64,000 bases of DNA from Bactericera cockerelli (taxonomy: Eukaryota > Arthropoda > Insecta > Hemiptera > Triozidae), in NCBI GenBank assembly GCA_024516035.1, contig CM044963.1, positions 17,424,009 to 17,488,008 on the forward strand, written 5' to 3'. Below the pieces are notes generated by a model. It was not told where the DNA came from, searched no databases, and saw only the letters and a list, made by a program, of their open reading frames with translations. The position numbers were made by a program, and so were the translations under genes. Shown here piece after piece: positions 33,640-46,085 of the stretch (its first letter is position 1; each line of letters begins with the position of its first letter).

Positions 33640-34329
33640 CTCTATTAAGAGGAGCGTTTTTTGTATTGATGAAAATTCTGTCCGACCAAACGACAATAAC
33701 ACAAATAATTGGTTGTCTGAACTTGGTCAGCGTTAGGAAACGCACCCAGCCGTAAAATGTGGAATTAGGAATTTAGGAGAGCCAGAACCAAACAACTTAA
33801 ATCTCGAGGAAGAAATTGACCACTGGTGACCCCAAGTAGTTTAAAAGAAGGCAAAGTGAAAGAAAAAGAATATTTTTAAAAGCTTAGTGAAGTTGGTTAT
33901 TTTCTGGAGTATGTGTGGAGTAGGGGCAAAGAAAATGAAGGGAAGAAAAAAAATGGATAGGTATGTTAGGAAGAATACGAGTAGGAGGAAAAAAAAAAAT
34001 AGCAAGAGGACGATGATGGTGGTTGATGATTCCCTCTGTTTCCCGTTTCTCTCCACCACTGGTTTCCTATTCAATCAACTTGATGACTCCTGAGATCTGA
34101 GCTTGCAGCGAGCCTTTGCCTTTGTGCCGTCAAGTGTGAGTAACCCTCCTTCCATTGTATCTCGCTGTCTAGTGTCTCCGCCCAGGCTGGGTAGTGTCTT
34201 TGTGGTTTCCTTAATGTGCACGAACATCTTAAGCTACTTCCTATATTGTGTACTACCACTACAGGCAGTACATTGTAGTAAATGGTGTACAGCTGTAAAG
34301 TGAACAATATCATATCATGAAATATCTTG

Positions 34330-34365
<36 letters not shown>

Positions 34366-35600
34366 TGATGTTGGCTGTAGAATATTCCTCAAACTACACA
34401 AACTTGCCTGAAATTCCCGGCACTATTAAAATACTTAAATACCACGAGGAGAAGATTGAAGATTGAAAGAAAAGTTTCGGATCAGTTTTCAGGAGATATC
34501 ATTCAAAGAATTTTGAAGAGTTTCGACACATAAATACGACGAACACATCCGAGAATTTAAGTCCATTTTATTAGGGTATCTCTTTAAAAATGTGATGTTC
34601 CGCGCGAGAAATTTGATGTCACATTGGTAATTGGTTGTTCATCTCGTATCTCAAAATGTGTATGTATGTATGTATTTTTGTTATTGTTACTTTTTGGATC
34701 ACAGTTTCAAATTTCAAACAGATTAAAAAAAAAACTTGATGAATTTGAGATTACTATGGAAGACAATAGAAAACAATAGAATAAATTAAATAATGACAAA
34801 CTGACACATTAAAGGTGTTAAAACGCGACCGACCTCATTTCATTGTTTAAAAGTTGCGTATTTCTTTTTTGTTTAAAAATAATGGTCCTTTTAGAAGTCA
34901 AGGCGCCTATAGTAAAGAAAAAGGTGTCAAAAAATTCTGAATTTATTAAACAAAGAAAACTCATTAGATGCCGTGTTTCGCGGTGAAGTGTAGGGCGATA
35001 GAATTATTGTAAAAGTTGGTTTATTGTTCAATTTCGCAAAACAAAAACCTTATTTTCTTGGAAATTCAAGCATTTTTTTTATTATTATTACTTATGTCCA
35101 CTCTGCAATCAGTTCCACAAAAAAATATCAGAATAAGTAGTATAATATTTTCAAATAAAAATATTTACAATTGTAAAATTGAATTATTTCCTGATTTTAG
35201 TAAATTCATTTTAAACTAGCAACTAATTGTTGCGAATAAAATAATATTGTATTATCTGTTGACTTTTATTCTCTTTCTCAGAAAAATAATTTTTTTTTTT
35301 ATTATTTACAAAAATCAAACCGCACATCTCACCCTGTAAGCTATAAATCAGCCCAATCGACAGCCTAGCCACACCGAGGCAGGCGAAGACTTAACTTAGG
35401 GCATTCGCCCCTCAATTATGAGCCTGGGCGGCCGTGTGGCGCCCCTCAAATCTATTGTCTGGCCCTATTGAACTCTCAAATCAAGTGGTTAATGGGTGCG
35501 TTACTGTTCATGGCATGTAATGTAATGCATGTCATGTAATGTCTATAATATATATATGTATGTGTATATTTATGTGATACAGGGTCCACCATGGATTAGC
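33640..35600. other. Stretch without recognisable features
   Basis: Same non-coding sequence as 18,800-20,640 with scattered differences. It includes an expanded (TAA)n near 34,332-34,365. Confidence 0.5.
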
Positions 35601-35619
35601 TTTAGGTCCGTCAAGCACG

Positions 35620-35908
35620 CGGTTAGCTCATTGGTTAAGCACTCGCTTGCCCTGCGGAAGGTCTCAGGTTCGATCCCCCCTTGGCAACAAAAAATTGTAC
35701 CTACTATTAATTTGGTTACAGTTTTTTGTAAGGGATTCCTTCCGGTGCACCCTTGTTGACCCAGCACCTAAATGGGAAATATTGTGTCACTTCTCGCCTA
35801 TCAGAGACGAGCCATAATACGGGATGGATAACCAGAACACAGACCACAAGCGTATACAGCAGCTCCAGTTTCAGGGCTACGAAATAAAAAAGATCTGTGA
35901 AACACTCA

Positions 35909-35910
<2 letters not shown>
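35620..35910 (+). mobile_element. tRNA-derived SINE, family S1
   Basis: Counterpart of 20,683-20,992. Its 3' end is interrupted by the poly(T)-led insertion. Confidence 0.85.
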
Positions 35911-35944
<34 letters not shown>

Positions 35945-36089
35945 ATGTTCAAACGCAACTAGTATTGTTGCAATTACATGAACTTAGATTTGAGGGTCAA
36001 AGGTTTAATATATCTTTCCAAATAACTTTAAATTTTTCTAAATGCAAACTTAAATCTAATTTACAAGAGTGTTGATTAAAGATTAAATC
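35911..36089 (-). mobile_element. Copy-specific poly(A) retroinsertion
   Basis: About 30 T, then about 150 bp of AT-rich sequence, present only in this segment copy. The site in copy 1 reads 'cactcatcttaataaaa' uninterrupted (20,982-20,998). ATCTT on both sides could be a 5 bp target duplication. The T run implies a minus-strand transcript with poly(A), most simply a very short LINE end. Family not recognised. Confidence 0.65.
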
Positions 36090-36604
36090 TTAATAAAAAA
36101 AATGCTTATTCTGTCAAATTTGGGTACACGAAAACTGAAAGGACTGGAATTTGTTTCTGGAATATCCAAGTTCTTTTAAAAAGAGATAATTTTCCTCAAT
36201 GGAAAAATTAATTGGGCATGGAAATATGTAGCTCTCTTAGATCCAGGTTCGACTTAATTTGCAAAACTGAATTTTTAAAAAAAAAAAAGATTCTTTCACA
36301 GCCACCTTACCAACGACATTTACCATTTTGTTTTCTAGCATTCCATAAAAGAAAAATTCATTTTAAAACTTCAGTTCTGAAATAGAGGTGCTTCAAAATG
36401 GTTCAAAATCAATAGCTTACCCTGTATTAAGCACGTCCATATATCTCAGCGTGCACAGTTCAAATATCTATCCGTGTGCATTCAGCAAAACTATGAACAG
36501 TGTGAACTCCACACAAAAGAGTATTGACTTACTGAGGATTGAAATATGCTTATTGTGCGCATATTTCAGGGCCGTATTTTTTTAAAAAAAAATTCTAAGA
36601 TGAG

Positions 36605-36890
36605 TGTATCACAGTCGTTTTTATTTCGTAGCCATGAAACAGGAGCTACTGTAGACGCTTGTGGTCTGTGTTGTAGCCTGTCCATCCCGTAGTATGCCTC
36701 CCCTCTGATGGGCGAGAAGTGACATAATACTTCCCAATTTGGTGCTGGGTCAACACGAGCACACCGAAAGGTCTCCCTTACAAACAATTGTAACCAAATT
36801 AAGAAAACAAATTTTTGTCGGCACGGGGGATCGAACGCGAGACCTTCCACATGGCAAGCGAGTGCTTAACCACTGAGCTATTCGCGCGCT
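36605..36890 (-). mobile_element. tRNA-derived SINE, family S1 (inverted)
   Basis: Counterpart of 21,531-21,800, opposing the S1 copy at 35,620. Confidence 0.85.
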
Positions 36891-37345
36891 CTTTTTGTGT
36901 TAATTGTTGTGTTGATACATATATTATTAATTACCCGAACACAGTTGTCGAACACGATAATTCCGTTTTTTAATATTAGAAATTCATCGGGAGCAATGGA
37001 TTTGGTCCTAACATGAATCGTAATAATAATAATAACACTCTTTAGTGCCGACAGGCGACGTTAATGCTCAAAGCATTTTCTACCACCCAACTTACTATCA
37101 TCGTTTGTCACCGAAACGTTGTGTACCGTTACCGCATTACAACTAGGGCCCCGCCCCTCGTGATATGGCTCCTGGCCTATACAAAACAATGACTACTTCA
37201 AAGCCGACATGGTGCCTAACTTGGCTGATCTCTAACATGCTAATAGTTATGTTTAAATTATGTATGTCCTGTTCTGCCCGTTACGTCAACGCCTATCCTA
37301 TATGCTCCAGAATTCCAGTAGTTGTTTTGCAGTCATTATTACGTG

Positions 37346-37475
37346 GTCGAACAACCTCAGTAATAGCTTGATCGATAGTGCGGTGGACTTGTAACCTGGA
37401 GGTCGGTGGTTCAAGTCTCAATTTCAGCAAATATTTAGTAGAACGAGTTTGAGTAGTTGTGACATTTGACATTAA
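37346..37475 (+). mobile_element. tRNA-derived SINE, family S2
   Basis: Counterpart of 22,218-22,365. Confidence 0.75.
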
Positions 37476-37931
37476 GAAAGTGATTTTTGACTACAGTATA
37501 TTTGACTACATAAAAGAAGTGATTACTTTTTTTTATGTAGTCAAAGTAGTGATGGGACGAGTTGATTGTTTTAATCGAGTGGACTCGACTTTTGGTACAC
37601 TCAATTCAACTTGAGTTGAAAAAAATCTGGTGTAAACATCACACGACTTTCCTTATCCCCAGAAAGAAGTCGAATTCTGCCACTGTAAATTACCATACCA
37701 TATTTCAAGTCTCTGGCTCTTACTGTTCTTGAGATATCCTGTTCACACACACACACACAGACGCACAGACCAATGGCTGAAAACAAGTAAAATTTCCAAT
37801 CGAGTAAAATTTTTCCGATTATCCATCCAATCGATTTTTTCACTCGCCAAGACTGACTCGATTCGTGTCTCAATTGTCACTTGCTCAGTGGATTATTTTC
37901 GAATGAGAATATTCACTGGAATCCCAATTGT

Positions 37932-38030
37932 CAAAGTCTCAAATAAATGAGGAAAAATTCATGCATCGAGTGGGTTTCGAACCAAGAACGAACGGATCCC
38001 CACGCTGCCTGGATCACTAGACGACCACCA
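37932..38030 (-). mobile_element. SINE S3 fragment
   Basis: Counterpart of 22,870-22,975. Confidence 0.6.
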
Positions 38031-38712
38031 AAAGACTTCAACAACTATGTGAATTAAGTTTCATTGTAAAAAAAAATCAAAATGTAGGTAAGTTTTGTGA
38101 GGTCAGTAAAAGTTAAACTAGTCTACCTCAATCAAAATGAAATAGGTATATTAAAATTTTAAATCTCTTTCAAGAGATAATGGAAAGTTATCACACTCTA
38201 CATTACTCTACAAGAAGATGAATAACTAATGTAGCGGATCGGCGCGAACGACCTGTCTGTCAACAAGGTTAAAGCACTTGAAAAAAAAAAAGAAAAATTC
38301 CCTTTTCATAAACCTCTTTTTCATTAAATGTGCCCAACGACAGGTTGGGACTTGTTTATTTTCAATAATTATAAATAAGACAAATTATTTTATAATACTT
38401 GTTCCTATAATATAAGATAATTATTTCTACCAAGTAAACTTATTCTACAAAATTAAACTTATGAGTCAATATGCTATTAAAGAGAGAAAAATGTTTAAAA
38501 ACTTCTTTAACTTTTCACATGCCAAGTACGTTTTTGTTTTACATCAAAATCTCAAATAGAAAACCTAGTCATGTTTAGTGAAAAAAACTAGAGTCTAGAG
38601 TTTCAATATCCAGGATTTTCATCTCAGGAGTAAACACTTTTGAAAGGGATTGTTTCAACCTTTTCAGGTTCTGTCTGGAGGGATTCCTATGTGGTTGTTG
38701 ATCCCAAGTCCC

Positions 38713-38714
<2 letters not shown>

Positions 38715-38774
<60 letters not shown>

Positions 38775-39216
38775 CTTCCTTTCTCTCTTTCTTTCTGCTC
38801 TCTTTTTTTTTCTCTCTCTCTCTCTCTTTCTCTCTTTCTCTCTTTCTCTCTCTCTCTCTATCACCTTTTCTCTTCGCATAAAAAAATGATCCCAAGTTGA
38901 TCCCAAGTCCTTATCCTCCCTTTTTCTCTCTCTTTCTCGCTCTCTCCCTTTCTCTTTTTCTCTTCCTATCTCTCTCTCTCTGTTTCTCGCATTCTCTCTG
39001 TCTTTCTTTCTCTCTTTCTCTGTCTCCTTTTCCCTCTAAAGTGCTAAATTTAGCTAAGGAGGTAATCGAAAATGTATATTTCTTGATGTAAATAAATTTT
39101 CAATTTAATTCAACTCCCTCCCTATCTCTATATCTCCCCCCCCCTCTCTCTCTCTCTCTCTCTCTATCACCTTTTTTTTTCTCGCATAAAAAAATGATCC
39201 CAAGTCCCTATCCTCC

Positions 39217-39252
<36 letters not shown>

Positions 39253-39437
39253 CTCCCTTTCTCTTTTTCTCTTCCTCTCTCTCTCTCTCTGTTTCTCGCA
39301 TTCTCTCTGTCTCTCTTTCTCTGTCTCCTTTTCCCTCTAAAGTATTAAATTTAGCAAAGGAGGTAATTCAAAATGTATATTTTCTTGATGTAAATAAATT
39401 TTCAATTCAATTCAACTCCCTCCCTATCTCTATATTT

Positions 39438-39486
<49 letters not shown>

Positions 39487-39530
39487 TTCTCTCTCTCTCT
39501 CTCTATCACCTTTTCTCTTCGCATAAAAAA
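38715..39530. repeat. CT field with higher-order repeat, copy 2
   Basis: Counterpart of 23,652-24,475 with minor repeat-number changes. Confidence 0.85.
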
Positions 39531-39902
39531 ATGAAAAAAACATGGCGAAAAATATTAGATATTTAACGGAAGTAAAAGGAATTGTAGCTTGCGAAATAAC
39601 AACATAATTAATAATAATAATAAAAATGTTACCCGCTCTAACAACTATCCTTTGCGTGCATAATTATCCAAGAAATTATTTTTTTAGGTCCATGAGATAA
39701 TTTTTTTATACATATAATTAGCTACATGTAACGATGCTTTCATTAAAAATTTAACGTGAGATATTTTTAAAATTTAATGTTAAGATTTCACAATTAGCAA
39801 GAGTGTCGTACACACGTTGTCAGTTTGCGAAAAGTTATGCTGGAAAATTTTACTTGTTATACTCTAACTCCATATGGATAAATTGTTCGCGAAACTGTGA
39901 AT

Positions 39903-40338
39903 TTTTTCTCTCACTTCTTCAAATTCTTTCTCTAAAGCTCTTTCTCTCTCCCTCTCTTTTCCTCTTCTTCTTTTTTCTTTCTCTTATACTCTTTCTCATT
40001 TTATCTCTTTGTCTCATTCTCTCTCTAAAGCTCTTTCTCTCCCTCTCTTTTCCTCTTTCTCTTTCCCACTCTCTTTTTTTCTTTCTCTTATACTCTTTCT
40101 CAATCTATTTCTTTTTCTCTTTCTTTCTCTAAAGCTCTCTCTCTCCCCTCTTTTCCTATTTCTCTTTCTCACTCTCTTTTTTCTTTTTCTTACTCTTTCT
40201 CATTCTATTTCTTTTTCTCTTTCTTTCTCTATAGCTCTTTCTCTCTCCCGCTTTTTTCTTATTTATTTTTTTCACTTTCTTTTTTCTTTCTCTTACACTT
40301 TCTCATTCTATCTCTTTTTCTCTTTCTTTTTCTAAATC

Positions 40339-40383
<45 letters not shown>

Positions 40384-40430
40384 CTCTTTCCTATCTCTCT
40401 CCCCCTCTCTATCTTTCTAAGTCGTTCTTA
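39903..40430. repeat. CT/CTTT microsatellite field, copy 2
   Basis: Counterpart of 24,850-25,440, lacking one copy of the 66 bp unit. Confidence 0.85.
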
Positions 40431-40737
40431 TTTGTATGTCATTAAAAAGTACGACTACTAGTCAAATTATATCAGCTTCATGTATCAACCCCTTACCAAC
40501 AAATTTATCCAACAGTGAGTACCAGAGAATTCTATCTTTTAAATAAATAGTGGACGGTTTATGCATTTCTAACAAATTCAATTTGCAAACAACTTATGGT
40601 AATGAATCAGTACTTTAAGTAGCTACTCAAGTGGTTAAGATATTTTAATATCAAGTAATAATATTAGTAGGTGGCTACTCAAGGGGTTAAGATATTTACC
40701 AAGTAGCTAGCTATACAAGGATCTTAAATATTAGTAC

Positions 40738-41161
40738 ATCCCCCAAAAACACTTCGTGTAAAAATAGTCGTCAAGTGTTGGAATAATTAAAAAGAACTGA
40801 TATCAAAAACGTCAATTTTCTATGTTTCAAGGAATTATTTTTCACGTAATTCGTCACACAAAAAAATAATACTCTTGAGAGAACCATGTTGTATAGTTAC
40901 AGAACCACGTTCTTGACTACTGCACACTATTTTGTTCTGAAATTTATGTGTAGTAATGTGCTAACAAAACAGTGTGCAGTAGTCAAGAACGTGGTTCTGT
41001 AACTATACAACATGGTTCTCTCAAGAGTATTATTTTTTTGTGTGACGAATTACGTGAAAAATAATTCCTTGAAACATAGAAAATTGACGTTTTTGATATC
41101 AGTTCTTTTTAATTATTCCAACACTTGACGACTATTTTTACACGAAGTGTTTTTGGGGGAT
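40738..41161. mobile_element. 424 bp palindromic MITE, family F (copy 2)
   Basis: Reads identically to 25,748-26,171. Confidence 0.8.
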
Positions 41162-41640
41162 ATCACTACTTTTTGATTTAATTGATTTTCCTCAATCAGT
41201 GATGCAAAAAGGGCGTAAATCGACTTACGCCCTTTTCCACCAAGTCCCGCAAACAAAAAAGAAACTTTAGAAAGATGCTGAGAGAAAATTTTATAGTACA
41301 TACTTTCTGAAGAGAGGAGAAATCTTGAGATAACAAGTGTGATCCTTTCAGTGACAGTAAATACCGCTCAGCAATTTTGTTGATCTTTTCAAATTTTGAA
41401 ACCCACTGCTAGATTCACTAACAGAAAAGTACCCCGTTTCAGTATTTTTGGCAATAATTAGAGATGGGTAATACCGAGTATTTCATAGAACCGGTATTTC
41501 TGTAATCGATTACATAAAAGTACCGAGTATTTACCCAGGTTCTTTTGTACTTGGTTTTTGATATTCTGAGAGCGGATGTAAATGGAATAGTGGATTCGAG
41601 TGATTACTCAAGAACCAAGTACAAAAGCACCGGTTCTTAA

Positions 41641-41863
41641 CCCTTATCTTGGCAATGTGTACATATGGATACCATCAGGTTTCTTTTGCTCTATTTGCCC
41701 AAAATTAATCCTAAAGCATTTTTTCTTCCACAGAACATTTAAAATTATTTATTTTTTACGCTTTATTTAAAGTGGCAGGATTCCATTCAACCATCCAATT
41801 ATCATCCTCATTTACTTTTTCAAAAAATAAATTAAAAATTGAAATTATTTGCCAAGATAAGGG
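41641..41863. mobile_element. piggyBac-like MITE (copy 2)
   Basis: Reads identically to 26,651-26,873; TTAA at 41,637-41,640 and 41,864-41,867. Confidence 0.85.
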
Positions 41864-42470
41864 TTAATCATTCAGTACACTAACTAAATCTCACATTTTT
41901 GCATTCTGAACGTGTACAGAAAATTTGTTAGGTGTTTTGGTTTTAAATATATCCAGCCCCGGTGAAAAGGGCGAGTCCTTGGAAGGGCGACACAATTTTT
42001 TTTACGTTTTTAGACCTAAATGACATTTTTTTTCGAAATTTGTCGCAACGACCTATCAACTCAAAGCTAGAAAGTTTTAGGCAAGGGTTTGAGCTTTCAA
42101 TAACTGACATATCGATCGCGAATTTCTGATGAGCCATTATTGAGCTACGCCTGGTATCAACTCAAAGTGAGAAAGTTTTAGGTTTTTATTGTGTGATGTG
42201 TGTGTGATTTGTGTGTGGTGTGTGTGTGTGTGTTGTGTGTGGTGGTGTGGTGTGTTGTGTGTGTGTGATGGGCGAAGCGGCGGGTGTAAACCGCTAGTGT
42301 ATCTACTTCCTAGTTTATTAAGAAGTTCTACTTCTAGTTTATTAACTGAGTTACATAATCTACACTTCCCTAAACCGTCCGATTGTTTGAAACTGTTTTT
42401 TACTATGGCTTTAAGAAATTATGACCCATATATTTGCCTAACTTCAAGTTCCTAAACATTAAAGTTAAGT

Positions 42471-42583
42471 CACAACTACTCAAACTCGCTTTACGAAATC
42501 TACGCTGAAACCGGGACTTGAACCACCGACCTCTAGGTTACAATTCCACTACCTTATCGATCAAGCTACTGAGGTCGGTAAGT
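42471..42583 (-). mobile_element. tRNA-derived SINE, family S2
   Basis: Counterpart of 27,482-27,592. Confidence 0.8.
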
Positions 42584-42730
42584 TGCTAAACATGGTGTCA
42601 TTTCAGCATAATCAGTATACAGAAAAAGTAAGAAATTGTTCTAGATTATACATTTTTATTATTATTATCTGACCTGGTTGCAGGGTTTCCAATGAAACCC
42701 TTACAATTAACACAGCGACCTAATTAGATC

Positions 42731-42860
42731 TATTGTGACCAGTTGATTCTATTTGGTTTTAACGTCCTGACTGAGATAGTCAGGACGGGGGTTTTACCCT
42801 CCATTCACTAGAAATCGTACCAGCTACCCACATTAACCTCACCCAGCCTGGGTAGGGCCG
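42731..42860 (-). mobile_element. SINE tail fragment (5S/tRNA-headed family)
   Basis: Counterpart of 27,740-27,875. Confidence 0.65.
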
Positions 42861-43053
42861 GCCGGGATATACTCGTACATTTATTAATTATTAATTAATA
42901 GGCAAACATGTATCCATGAAACATAGCCAGCCTGGGATATACTCGTACATTTATTAATTAATAGGCAATCATGTATTCCTGAAACATACCCTGAAAATTT
43001 CAGCTCGATTGGACAAAATATTATGCAACTTATATCACGTTACATACATATTA

Positions 43054-43287
43054 TCTTAATATATAAATGTCAAAGTCACTCACTGACCACTGACTGATCA
43101 TCGCACTACAGCCCAAACCGTAAGTCCTAGGAAGCTGAAATTTGGTAGGTAGCTTTGTCTTATAGTCTAGATGTGCATTAAGACGGGATTTTTCGAAACT
43201 CCCACTACAACACCTGTCATTGGCGAAAAAGGATTTTTTGCTTTCACGGCCATGCCTCGGCCCGCAAAGCGGGCGACAGCCCGCTAG
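43054..43287 (+). mobile_element. Helitron-like element, intact (copy 2)
   Basis: Counterpart of 28,065-28,298 with the same TC start, terminal hairpin and CTAG end. Confidence 0.7.
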
Positions 43288-43295
43288 TCTTAATA

Positions 43296-44951
43296 TACAG
43301 GGTGTCCCACCAAACTTGGACACCTCAAATTACTCGGCTCCTGAAAGAGTTTTTGAAAAATAAAAAAATCTAGGGTACATGTGCTAATTATGCGGTTTCA
43401 GTTATGAAATTTTTTTTATACAGGGTGGTTCAAAAGTCAGAAATTGAGGTGTCAACTTTCGATTTTTAAATGGATCGACCTGAATTTTATTTAATAATTT
43501 TACTTCTAAATGATTTCTGAGTACTTTTTTAAACAAAAATATTACATACAGGGTGGTTTTTTTTCGACCAATTTTTTTTCTAAATCTTGAATAACTCAAG
43601 TTCGGTTAATTTTTTTGATAACAAGAAGAGAATGTGTTTGTGTAATGAATACACGCACTTTCAATTGGCATCAAAAAATTTTATACAGGGTGGTTCACAA
43701 GTGAAATAATGACTTGATTTTTTTTAAAACCTAGTTTTTTTAATTTTTTATTTAGGATTAATAATTCTCGTCTAATTTTACACATTTTTCGTTAGTCATA
43801 TCGAAAAACAAAACTAAAGTGTTGTACAGGGTGAGACATAATTTTTTTGTAACACCCTGTATATGGGCAGTCAAAGAGACGCAAAATTAAATTTAAAGAC
43901 TAAATATGCAAGAAAAACTTTGATTTTTAATTAAACTAAAAAGTTATGGTGTTTTAACTAATATTGTCGCATGGACCACCCTGTAGATATTTTCTTAAAC
44001 CATCATATGGGTAGTCGAAACTGTCTAAAATTCAACGAGGAGTCCAAATCTGAAAGAAAAAAAATAAATTCAAAAGCCATGCTCAATTTTGTGTCTACAC
44101 CTACCTACTTTTTATTTCAAGTTTTAAAATCATTCAGTGTGGACACCAAATTGAAAATGGCTTCAAATTCGTGTTTTTTACTTGTTTTTCCCACATGATT
44201 CGAAGTGTTCGTTGAATTTTATACAATTTAGAGTACCTACATGATAGTTTAAGAAAATATCTACAGGGTGGTCCATGCGACAATATTAGTTAAAAAACCA
44301 TAACTTTTTAATTTAATTAAAAATCAAAGTTTTTCTTGCATATTTAGTCTTTATATTTAATTTTGCGTCTCTTTGACTGCCCATATACAGGGTGTTACAA
44401 AAAAATTATGTCTCACCCTGTACAACACTTTAGTTTTATTTTTCGATATGACTAACGAAAAATGTGTAAAATTAGACGAGAATTATTAATCCTAAATAAA
44501 AAATTAAAAAAATTAAGTTTTAAAAAAAATCAAGTCATTATTTCACTTGTGAACCACCCTGTATAAATTTTTTTGATGCCAATTGAAAGTGCGTGTATTC
44601 ATTACACAAACACATTCTCTTCCTGTTATCGAAAAAATTAACCGAACTTGAGTTATTCAAGATTTAGAAAAAAAATTGGTCGAAAAAAAACCACCCTGTA
44701 TGTAAAATTTTTGTTTAAAAAAGTACTCAGGAATCATTTAGAAGTAAAATTATCAAATAAAATTCAGGTCGATCCATTTAAAAATCGAAAGTTGACACCT
44801 CAATTTCTGACTTTTGAACCACCCTGTATAAAAAAAAATTCATAACTGAAACAGCATAATTAGCATATGTACCCTAGATTTTTTTATTTTTCAAAAACTC
44901 TTTCAGGGGCCGAGTAATTTGAGGTGTCCAAGTTTGGTGGGACACCCTGTA
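43296..44951. mobile_element. Palindromic element, family A (copy 3)
   Basis: Near-identical to 28,307-29,962, at the same position in the Helitron-like element. Confidence 0.85.
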
Positions 44952-45052
44952 TAAATGTCAAAGTCACTGACTGACTGACCACTCACTGACTGATCATCGC
45001 TCTACAGCCCAAACCGTAAGTCCTAGGAAGCTGAAATTTGGTAGGTAGCTTT

Positions 45053-45304
45053 ATTATCAGTATAACGTCGCTTTCAACTGCCATGGTCATATCACGACGG
45101 GGGTTTTACCCTCCATTCGCAGGAAAATCACAAACCTGCTACTCACATTGACCTCACCCAGCCTGAGTGGGGCCGGGAAAAGCCAGCGTCACGAGAATTA
45201 GAATTTGAATGGTCACCCATCCAAGTCTTAACCTCGCTGGATGTCGCTTAACTTCGGTGTTCTGAAGGGAACCGGTGTATTCAACATGCCATCGACGCTG
45301 GCTA
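45053..45304 (-). mobile_element. 5S rRNA-derived SINE with 12 bp target duplication
   Basis: On the minus strand the element begins at about 45,302 with 92 bp that align without gaps to the 5' three quarters of metazoan 5S rRNA. Landmarks are TGAATACACCGGTTC, CACCGAAGTTAAGC (A-box region of the internal promoter) and GGTTAAGACTTGGATGGG followed by GACC (C-box region), ending at 45,211. A tail of about 155 bp follows, with 'aggctgggtgaggtcaatgt' and 'gcgaatggagggtaaaaccc'. GTAGGTAGCTTT flanks it on both sides (45,041-45,052 and 45,305-45,316). A SINE with a 5S head is of the SINE3 type. It is not a 5S gene because the last quarter of 5S is replaced by the tail. Confidence 0.85.
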
Positions 45305-45589
45305 GTAGGTAGCTTTGTCTTATAGTCTAGATGTGCAATTAGACGGGATTTTTCGAAATTCCCACTACAACACCTGCCATTGGCGAAAAAGAATTTTTTG
45401 CTTTTACGGCCATGCCTCGGCCCGCAAAGCGGGCCACAGCCCGCTAGTGTAGTATAATAGGTAGACCGATTACCGATAGTTAGATTGTGACATATCAATG
45501 TTGATCGAGTTAAACCATACTCACTTCATTCGAAATTAAACGGTCATAAGATGTTGACTCAAACTAGTAACTGAATGGGTGAGTAGAAG

Positions 45590-45919
45590 AACCAGGAATG
45601 TCAAAAATCGATTTTTTTTTTTCTCGTAGAATAAGAAGGAATGTACTCTTTTCTATCATCTCTGTGAATATGAAGGAGAAATACCCCTTAAAAGTATATT
45701 TTTTTCGATTTTAAATTGGGGGAAGCATACTCATTAGCATGATAATATTGGTCTTATTTTTGCTTTTCGAAACGCAAGCCATCAGGTATAGTGCCCATAA
45801 TGCTCACAGCGTTTCCTCGTTTTATATTTAAAAGAGCTGTTTTATATTTAAATAAATACAAAAATTCCGTTCATTGTATTTTTGCTTTCCTGAAAAGTCG
45901 ATTTTTGACATTCCTGGTT
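45590..45919. mobile_element. 330 bp MITE with about 20 bp terminal repeats
   Basis: AACCAGGAATGTCAAAAATCG at the left, with its reverse complement ending at 45,919 (one mismatch further in). Short AA/AC flanks give no clear target duplication. No frame. Confidence 0.7.
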
Positions 45920-45989
45920 ACCAATTAACTACTGTTTTTTTTTCTCACTAGATATAACAGAAAACCGGCCATCCAAAGTACAGAGTAAA

Positions 45990-46085
45990 AATTCTACCTA
46001 GCCGGGATTCGAACCCAGGTCACTTTGCAAACATTGTGTTTTACCTACACCAGTCGACGATTACAGAGACTACTCTGTGATCGTC
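45990..46085 (-). mobile_element. tRNA-derived SINE, family S6, with 5' hairpin
   Basis: Minus-strand B box GGTTCGAATCCCGG (46,000-46,015 region) with 'gacctg' before it. At its 5' end, 'agtcgacgattacagag' folds onto 'ctctgtgatcgtcgact' (46,048-46,085). The 61,565-61,680 copy has the same layout with a different hairpin sequence. 'ccaaagtacag' follows the body in both. Confidence 0.6.

Larger units (their letters stand above)
30995..45344. repeat. Large duplicated segment, copy 2
   Basis: Colinear counterpart of 17,227-30,355. Specific to this copy: palindromic element B (32,575-33,619), a poly(T)-led insertion (35,911-36,089) and an expanded TAA tract near 34,332. Shorter here: the CA tract and one 66 bp CT unit. 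Confidence 0.9.
43288..45447 (+). mobile_element. Helitron-like element split by two insertions
   Basis: TCTTAATATA at 43,288 directly follows the CTAG of its neighbour. The element resumes after palindrome A at 44,952, is interrupted by a 5S-headed SINE at 45,053-45,304, resumes at 45,305 and ends with the hairpin and CTAG at 45,444-45,447. Removing both insertions gives a unit of about the same length as 43,054-43,287. This is the full version of what copy 1 loses in the gap. Confidence 0.7.

Noticed and set aside
45211..45302. 5S rRNA gene
   Set aside because: Only the first 92 of about 120 nt are present, followed by SINE tail with a target duplication. It is a retroposon head, not a functional gene.
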